A stretch of DNA of 64,000 bases. Source: JAJRXR01 sp041402005 (GTDB taxonomy: Bacteria > Planctomycetota > Phycisphaerae > Phycisphaerales > UBA1924). This document shows, in pieces, positions 59,464 to 64,000 of this stretch (positions within the stretch are counted from its first letter, which is position 1; each line of letters opens with the position of its first letter). The translations under genes and the position numbers were made by a program. The notes below the pieces were generated by a model, which was not told the origin of the DNA, did no database searches, and was given only the letters and a program-made list of their open reading frames with translations. The DNA is taken from NCBI GenBank assembly GCA_041402005.1, contig JAWKTB010000001.1:124001-188000 (forward strand), given 5' to 3'.

Positions 59464-60639
59464 TCACGCGCGGTATGCGTCGGCGACCTTGGCGATCGCC
59501 TCACCCACCCCGTCCACCTGCTCGTCGGTCAGGTTGTGATGGATGGGGATGCACAAGACGCGTGCCGAGAGGGCGTCGGCGACGGGCGGGTGCTCGCTGA
59601 CGAAGCTCTTGAACGCCGGCTGGCGGGAGGTCGCTCGCGGGTAGTGGACCGCGGTCGGCACGCCCTCGCCCTTGAGGGCGGCGCAGAACTGGTCGCGGTC
59701 GCACGTGAACGCGTCGAGGTCGAGGCGGCAGGTGTACAGGTGCCAGGCGGGCTCGACGCCCTTGGCGATCCGGGGGCGCTCGACGCCGTCGATCGGGTCG
59801 ATGATGGCGTGATAGCGGCTTGCGACCTCGCGCCTGCGGTCGGTCTGCTCGGGGAGGGTCTCGAGCTTGGAGAGACCGATGGCGCCGGCGACGTCGTTCA
59901 TGCGGTAGTTGAATCCGATGGACTCGTGGAGGTACTTGTCGGTCTCGCCGTGCGAGCGGAGGAGGCTCATGGAGCGGGCGAGGGCGTCGTCGTTGGTGGT
60001 GACCATGCCGCCCTCGCCGGTGCCGAGGTTCTTGGTGGCGTAGAAGGAGTAGGTGACGATGTCGCCGAAGGCGCCGAGGCCCTTGCCCTTGTACGTCGCC
60101 AGGTGCGCCTGGGCGGCGTCGTAGATGACCTTCAGGTTGTGCTTCTTGGCCAGGGCCTGGACGGCGTCGATGTCCACCGGGATGCCGTAGAGGTGCGTGC
60201 AGGCGATCGCCGTCGTCTTGGGCGTGATGCGCTTCTCGGCGTCGGCGATGTCGATCTGGTACGTGTCCTCGTGGACGTCGCAGAAGATGGGCCTGGCGCC
60301 GGCGGCGACGACCATGCTCGCGGTGGCGATGAAGGTCCAGGCGGGGACGAGGACGTCGTCGCCCGGCTTGATCGTGGCGCCGTAGGCCAGTTGGAGAGCG
60401 GTGGTGCCGTTGGAGCAGGTCAGCCCGTGCTTGGCGCCGGAGAGTTGGGCGAAGCGTTCCTCGAGGGCGGCGCACTTGGTCGCGGCCCGGAGCATGCCCG
60501 AGCGGAGGACCTCGGTGGCGGCGGCGACATCGGATTCGGTGAGGCCGACGGCCATGAAGGGGACGCCGGTCTCGAAGACGGGGCGCCCGCCGTCGATCGC
60601 GAGCGTGCGGGATCCGGTCGGGGCGCTGGCCTGGCTCAT
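59464..60639 (-). CDS. DegT/DnrJ/EryC1 aminotransferase
   Basis: 391 residues. Fold-I PLP enzyme of sugar nucleotide or sugar pathways: SNGTTALQLAYGA, PAWTFIATASMVVAAGARPIFCDV, IYDAAQAHLATYKGKG and YATKNLGTGEGG with the PLP lysine near 200; SIGFNYRMNDVAGAIGLSKL is the typical C-terminal motif. Amino-sugar synthesis is likely, such as for cell-surface glycans; no other sugar gene is adjacent except manA. ATG 60639; no strong ribosome-binding site. Confidence 0.92.
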   Translation of the reverse strand: MSQASAPTGSRTLAIDGGRPVFETGVPFMAVGLTESDVAAATEVLRSGMLRAATKCAALEERFAQLSGAKHGLTCSNGTTALQLAYGATIKPGDDVLVPAWTFIATASMVVAAGARPIFCDVHEDTYQIDIADAEKRITPKTTAIACTHLYGIPVDIDAVQALAKKHNLKVIYDAAQAHLATYKGKGLGAFGDIVTYSFYATKNLGTGEGGMVTTNDDALARSMSLLRSHGETDKYLHESIGFNYRMNDVAGAIGLSKLETLPEQTDRRREVASRYHAIIDPIDGVERPRIAKGVEPAWHLYTCRLDLDAFTCDRDQFCAALKGEGVPTAVHYPRATSRQPAFKSFVSEHPPVADALSARVLCIPIHHNLTDEQVDGVGEAIAKVADAYRA

Positions 60640-60977
60640 CGGGGTGGTTCCTGTCCGTGGGTGTTGCGGGTCTGACCCTCTCGGGGGATTCCGATCCGCC
60701 CGGGCCCCGATCGTAGGAGGGGCTCAGGGCCATCGGAAGGGGATCCAGGGGGCAGTTCGGGTGTGGAATCGTCGCAGGCGTTCTGGGCGGCGTAGGCCCG
60801 ACAGGCGTCGTGCGAGGAATTTTCCGTGCATTGGGTGGCATCGCTCCAGACGCGTGGCACCTTGTAGACGTTGCAGGCCGAGCGGCCCCACTGGAGGGGA
60901 AACGCGGGCACGAGGGGGGCGTCGAGAGACGCCCGGCCACGATTCTCTTTCTCTCTTTCTCTCTGCCAAGACAGGCG

Positions 60978-61014
60978 AACAAGCCCCTGCGGAAACGCGG
61001 GGGTTTGTTCTTTA
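60978..61014 (+). terminator. Strong intrinsic terminator or attenuator hairpin
   Basis: 14-bp stem with two wobbles, GAAA tetraloop, T-rich tail. No plus-strand gene ends before it, so it may close a small RNA or be an attenuator of a leader. Confidence 0.7.
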
Positions 61015-61114
61015 TTCGGGTCACGCCCCCTGAGCCCCTTTCGAGCGCCCGTTCCGCCCCGATTCCGGGTGTGAAACCTGGTTTTTTGGGTAGGTCCGCC
61101 CCCCCCGCTTCTGG

Positions 61115-61120
61115 TAGCCT
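61115..61120 (+). promoter_or_regulatory. -10 box TAGCCT upstream of the PEP-CTERM-like gene
   Basis: Placed about 88 nt before ATG 61209. The leader contains hairpins at about 61131-61155 and 61177-61191, the latter (CCCCGC/GCGGGG) directly before the AAGGGAAGAG ribosome-binding site, which could mask it. Confidence 0.4.
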
Positions 61121-61208
61121 CACGTGTGAGAGAAGCCGGGCGTGAGAGACCCGGCGCCACAAGTAGAGAGAACCAGCCCCGCGATGCGGGGGGAGAAAGG
61201 GAAGAGTC

Positions 61209-61819
61209 ATGAGGATGCGCGGAGTGTTCGCCGTCGGTGCGGCGGCTGTTTCGCTCGCGACCACTGCCGGGTCCGCGGCGACCAATGTGTACACCGACAG
61301 TGTGTCGTTCCTGAGCAATGTCGCCCCGGGGTTCTACTTCGAGAACTTCGCGAGCGTCCCCGTCGGCGCCGCCGGCCCGATCCTGAGCTTCAGCAACGGG
61401 ACGTTCTCGTACGACATCACCGCCCAGGGCGGTGGCACGAACAACCTGTTCAACAACCCGGGCCTGGTCTCGACCGACTCGGCGCTCGACGCGATCGTGA
61501 TCACCTTCACGAGCGGCAACGTCACCGCCGTCGGCGGGAACATGTGGGGCACGGACATCAACTTCTCCGCCATCCCGGCGGACATGACCATCACGCTGAG
61601 CGACGGCACGGTCGAGACCTACACCTCGACCAGCGCCACGGCGTTCCGCGGGTTCACCAGCGACATGCTGATCACGAGCGTCGTCATCGACGCCTCGGAC
61701 CTGCCCGCCAACGCGTGGTCGACGCTCGACAACCTGTACGTCGGCGCCGCGGTCCCCGCCCGAGCGGGATCGCGCTGCTCGGCCTGGGTGGCATGCTCGC
61801 CGCCCGTCGCCGTCGCTGA
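61209..61819 (+). CDS. Secreted PEP-CTERM-like protein, frameshifted near its C-terminus
   Basis: About 203 residues if the frame is restored. Signal peptide 1-23, a beta-rich choice-of-anchor-like body (VYTDSVSFLSNVAPGFYFENF, ITFTSGNVTAVGGNMWGTD, LSDGTVETYTSTSATAFRGF, LDNLYVGAAVPA). The frame then runs on into accC antisense, but a single missing base near 61757-61762 explains this: with it the C-terminus becomes VPAPSGIALLGLGG and then RRRR, the expected PEP-CTERM-like anchor. AAGGGAAGAG lies before the ATG. A terminator follows at 61845. Confidence 0.75.
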
Positions 61820-61844
61820 TCGCCGGCGCCTTGATCTGAATCAG

Positions 61845-61875
61845 AGGGCGGGCCTTGATTGGCCCGCCCTTTTTT
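61845..61875 (+). terminator. Intrinsic terminator of the PEP-CTERM-like gene
   Basis: Perfect 10-bp stem (61845-61854 with 61861-61870), 6-nt loop and TTTTT tail; its position also marks the real gene end near 61819. Confidence 0.9.
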
Positions 61876-61910
61876 CGTTTCGCGTTCGCGGACGACTGGC
61901 GAGCGTGTGG

Positions 61911-63254
61911 TCAGGCCTTGAGCAGGCGTTCGAGGAAGTGAATGTCCACGCCGCCCCGTGCGAACGCCGCGTTGCGCATCAGGCGTCGGTGGAGTGGGAT
62001 CGTTGTCTTGATCGGCCCGACCTCGAACTCCGCCAGGGCCCGCTGGGCGCGGGTGATCGCGGCCTCGCGCGTCTCGGCATGGACGATCAACTTCCCGATC
62101 ATCGAGTCGTAGTTCGGTGGGACGCGGTACCCGGGCACGACGTGCGAGTCCAGACGCACGCCGGGGCCGCCCGGGACCTGCCAAGTGTCGATCCGCCCGG
62201 CGCTGGGCATGAAGTCGCGGTCCGGGTCCTCGGCGTTGATGCGGCACTCGATCGCGTGCCCGCTCACGCTGATGTCCCGCTGCTTGTAGGGCAGGGGCTC
62301 GCCGGCGGCGATCAGGATCGACTGCTTGACGATGTCCACGCCCGTGATCAGCTCCGTCACCGGGTGCTCGACCTGCACGCGGGTGTTCACTTCGAGCATG
62401 TAGAAGTTCTGCGACTCGTCCATGAGGAACTCGACAGTCGCGGCGCCCGCGTACTCGGCGCTCTTGACAAGCCTTGCCGCCGACTCGCAGACGGCGTTGA
62501 TCTTCTTGCGCTCGATCCCCGGCCCGGGCGCCTCCTCGACGACCTTCTGGTGGCGACGCTGCATGGAGCAGTCGCGCTCGAAGAGGTGGATCGCGTGCCC
62601 GTGCTTGTCGCCCAGGACCTGGACCTCGACGTGCCTGGCGTTCTCGAGGAACTTCTCGACGAAGACCGCCCCGTTCCCGAAGGCGGCCTGGGCCTCCTGC
62701 CTCGCCTTGCCGATGTTGGTGCGCAGGCTGGCCTCGTTGCGGCAGACGCGCATCCCGCGCCCGCCGCCCCCGGCCGCCGCCTTGATGATGACCGGGTACC
62801 CGACCTCGGCGGCGACCTTGACCGCCTCCTCCTCCTCCTCGATCGCCCCCTCGGAGCCCGGGAAGACGGGGACCTTGGCCGCCTTGGCGTAGCGCTTGGC
62901 CTCGACCTTGTCGCCGAGCTTGCCCATCGCCTCGGGGCTGGGGCCGATGAACTCGATCTTGCAGTCGCGGCAGACCTCGGAGAAGTCGGCGCGCTCGGAG
63001 AGGAAGCCGTAGCCCGGGTGGATCGCATCGACGTCGGCGATCTCGGCGGCCGAGATGATCCGCGAGATGTTCAGGTAGCTGTCCTTGGCCGGCGCCTCGC
63101 CGATGCAGATGGCCCGGTCGGCCAGACGCAGGTACGGCGCGTCGGCGTCGGCCTTTGAGTACACGCACACCGCCTCCATGCCCAGCTCGTGGCAGGCCCG
63201 GAGGATGCGGAGGGCGATCTCGCCGCGGTTTGCGATAAGAACTCTGCGGAACAT
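61911..63254 (-). CDS. accC: Acetyl-CoA carboxylase, biotin carboxylase subunit
   Basis: 447 residues, ATP-grasp enzyme that carboxylates the biotin on AccB. ANRGEIALRILRACHELG start, HPGYGFLSE, IIKAAAGGGGRGMR (ATP loop), HLFERDCSMQRRHQKVVEEAP, and EVNTRVQVEHPVTE near the end of the ATP-binding part. Normal length and order. The upstream spacer (63255-63352) carries inverted GGCAATGG-type repeats, so the distance to accB is longer than usual. Confidence 0.97.
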   Translation of the reverse strand: MFRRVLIANRGEIALRILRACHELGMEAVCVYSKADADAPYLRLADRAICIGEAPAKDSYLNISRIISAAEIADVDAIHPGYGFLSERADFSEVCRDCKIEFIGPSPEAMGKLGDKVEAKRYAKAAKVPVFPGSEGAIEEEEEAVKVAAEVGYPVIIKAAAGGGGRGMRVCRNEASLRTNIGKARQEAQAAFGNGAVFVEKFLENARHVEVQVLGDKHGHAIHLFERDCSMQRRHQKVVEEAPGPGIERKKINAVCESAARLVKSAEYAGAATVEFLMDESQNFYMLEVNTRVQVEHPVTELITGVDIVKQSILIAAGEPLPYKQRDISVSGHAIECRINAEDPDRDFMPSAGRIDTWQVPGGPGVRLDSHVVPGYRVPPNYDSMIGKLIVHAETREAAITRAQRALAEFEVGPIKTTIPLHRRLMRNAAFARGGVDIHFLERLLKA

Positions 63255-63264
63255 GGTGGGTCAG

Positions 63265-63349
63265 GCAATAGGCAATGGGGAAGACAACAAAGACCGGAGG
63301 CGCATGGGCGTCAGGCGATTGGGACCATTGCCCATTGCCCATTGCCCCG
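63265..63349. repeat. Inverted GGCAATGG-type tandem pair without an internal gene
   Basis: 63265-63281 (GGCAATAGGCAATGGGG) and 63326-63349 (three CCATTGC units) are inverted relative to each other with a 44-nt spacer. The form resembles the arrays around the S23 gene but there is no gene inside. Confidence 0.8.
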
Positions 63350-63352
63350 CTC

Positions 63353-63820
63353 TCATGCCGGTCGCACCAGGAACAGCTTCTGTCCGAACTCGACGGCGTC
63401 GCCGTTCTGCACGAGGATCCGCTCGACCACGCCCGAGGCGTCCGACTTGATCTCGTTGAACACCTTCATGGCCTCGACGACGCAGACGACCGAGCCGTTG
63501 GAGACGTTCGATCCGACACTGACGTAGGGGTCGGCGTCCGGGTTGGGGGCGGAGTAGAACGTGCCGACCATGGGTGACTCGATGGCGACCAGGTCCGGGT
63601 CGTCGGCGCCCGCATCGTCGGAAGCGCCCGAGGCGCTGCCCTGGGCGTGAGCGGGCCCCGCCGAGCCGTTGAGCATGGGGGCCGCGGCGTGGTAGGCGAC
63701 CGGGCCCTCGCCGCCCCGCTTGATGGTGACGGTCTCGTCCTTGTCCCGCAGGTCGAGCTCGGTCAGCTCGTTCTCGACCATGAGGCGGACAAGTTCCTTG
63801 AGTTTGCGTGTGTCGATCAT
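63353..63820 (-). CDS. accB: Acetyl-CoA carboxylase biotin carboxyl carrier protein
   Basis: 155 residues. N-terminal dimerisation-like part (IDTRKLKELVRLMVENELTELDL), an alanine/serine/aspartate-rich linker and the biotinyl domain with EAMKVFNEI (EAMKxMNEI; lysine biotinylated) and ESPMVGTFY. ATG 63820 is chosen from this family N-terminus; no strong ribosome-binding site is visible. It sits between a peptidase gene and accC, an order known from many bacteria. Confidence 0.94.
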   Translation of the reverse strand: MIDTRKLKELVRLMVENELTELDLRDKDETVTIKRGGEGPVAYHAAAPMLNGSAGPAHAQGSASGASDDAGADDPDLVAIESPMVGTFYSAPNPDADPYVSVGSNVSNGSVVCVVEAMKVFNEIKSDASGVVERILVQNGDAVEFGQKLFLVRPA

Positions 63821-63864
63821 GTTCTGGGTCTCGCGAGACCGGCCAGCGTACACGGGAGAGGGCG

Positions 63865-64000
63865 TCAGCGCCTCGTCGCCCACCGGATGTCCCTGGGCAG
63901 GGAGCAGAGATTGGTCGAGCCCCGCCCGGTGACAAGATAGTCGTTCTCGATCCGCACGCCCCCGACGCCGGGCAGGTAGACGCCCGGCTCGATGGTGACG
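63865..64000 (-). CDS. pepP: Xaa-Pro aminopeptidase-type M24 peptidase, C-terminal part only
   Basis: Only the last 44 codons are in the window. They read VTIEPGVYLPGVGGVRIENDYLVT, then PRDIRWATRR, the C-terminal signature of pitta-bread-fold M24 peptidases in which the glutamate of TIEPG and of RIEN bind metal. Placed upstream of accB, as in many genomes. The 5' part lies beyond 64000. Confidence 0.78.
   Translation of the reverse strand, partial: VTIEPGVYLPGVGGVRIENDYLVTGRGSTNLCSLPRDIRWATRR

Larger units (their letters stand above)
60640..61208. other. Long intergenic region, possible small-RNA or leader
   Basis: 569 nt with no confident gene. It contains a CT-rich tract near 60954-60966, a strong hairpin-terminator at 60978-61014 pointing right, a TAGCCT box at 61115 and a second hairpin at 61177-61191. 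A minus-strand frame ending with an ATGA overlap at 60636 is weak. A small RNA ending at the 60978 terminator is possible. Confidence 0.5.

Noticed and set aside
60636..61160. Minus-strand frame of 174 codons overlapping the aminotransferase start by ATGA
   Set aside because: Its N-terminal part is low-complexity, and only a cysteine-containing stretch looks plausible. No start site or family supports it, so it is mentioned only in the intergenic entry.
61755..61763. Programmed -1 frameshift in the PEP-CTERM-like gene
   Set aside because: There is no slippery heptamer with a downstream structure; a missing base is the simpler reading.

Overview
The window looks like a chromosomal segment from a Phycisphaerae-type planctomycete. 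The basis is very high GC, a secreted protein ending in a GC-type dockerin-like region, a PEP-CTERM-like anchor, several membrane proteins headed by CPxCGYD-type zinc ribbons, and many dispersed palindromic repeats of a kind I recall from planctomycete genomes. No rRNA, tRNA or CRISPR array was recognised. Nearly all of the window is coding and most genes are housekeeping.

Layout. 0-8 kb: membrane protein, HAD phosphatase, polytopic spermidine-synthase-like protein, aroC, a GIY-YIG/DUF4357 protein, GNAT acetyltransferase, zinc-ribbon protein. 7.7-19.8 kb: gspD-gspE secretion pair, BtuF-like binding protein, dockerin-type secreted protein, rnr, an S23 four-helix-bundle gene bracketed by inverted GGTGAGT arrays, NAD-binding epimerase, ABC ATPase. 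19.8-30.4 kb: two lipoproteins, degenerate MDR protein, DUF4190-pseudopilin fusion, uppP-serA, two SpoU methyltransferases, amidase, kinase-phosphatase pair. 30.4-39.2 kb: two exported methyltransferase-like paralogues, zinc-ribbon membrane proteins, glyA, CHAD protein, two clpP genes. 39.5-48.7 kb: yidC, mnmE, clpS, a lone MshEN protein, rimO and a RAYT transposase, with a palindromic repeat in almost every gap and three inside rimO. 48.7-64 kb: ftsW-murG, a diguanylate cyclase, HAD phosphatase, rsmA, aminoglycoside-phosphotransferase-like protein, a 56-residue Hc1-like histone, fabZ-like dehydratase, degenerate UvrC-like protein, manA, DegT aminotransferase, a frameshifted PEP-CTERM-like gene, and pepP(partial)-accB-accC.

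How genes work together. ftsW-murG, uppP and the amidase serve peptidoglycan; accB-accC and the fabZ-like gene serve fatty-acid synthesis; clpS and two clpP genes serve regulated proteolysis; gspD-gspE, the MshEN protein and the GspG-like fusion are scattered type II secretion or type IV pilus parts. serA and glyA serve serine/glycine metabolism and mnmE, rimO, trmL, rsmA and rnr serve translation and RNA handling.

Two window-wide themes stand out. First, at least twelve genes without a Shine-Dalgarno site carry a TAnnnT box 5-9 nt before the start codon, the geometry of leaderless transcripts. Second, several repeat systems coexist: a RAYT flanked by copies of its likely REP palindrome, other palindrome families inserted in frame in rimO, and an S23 gene between inverted tandem arrays, with a gene-less locus of similar design between accC and accB.
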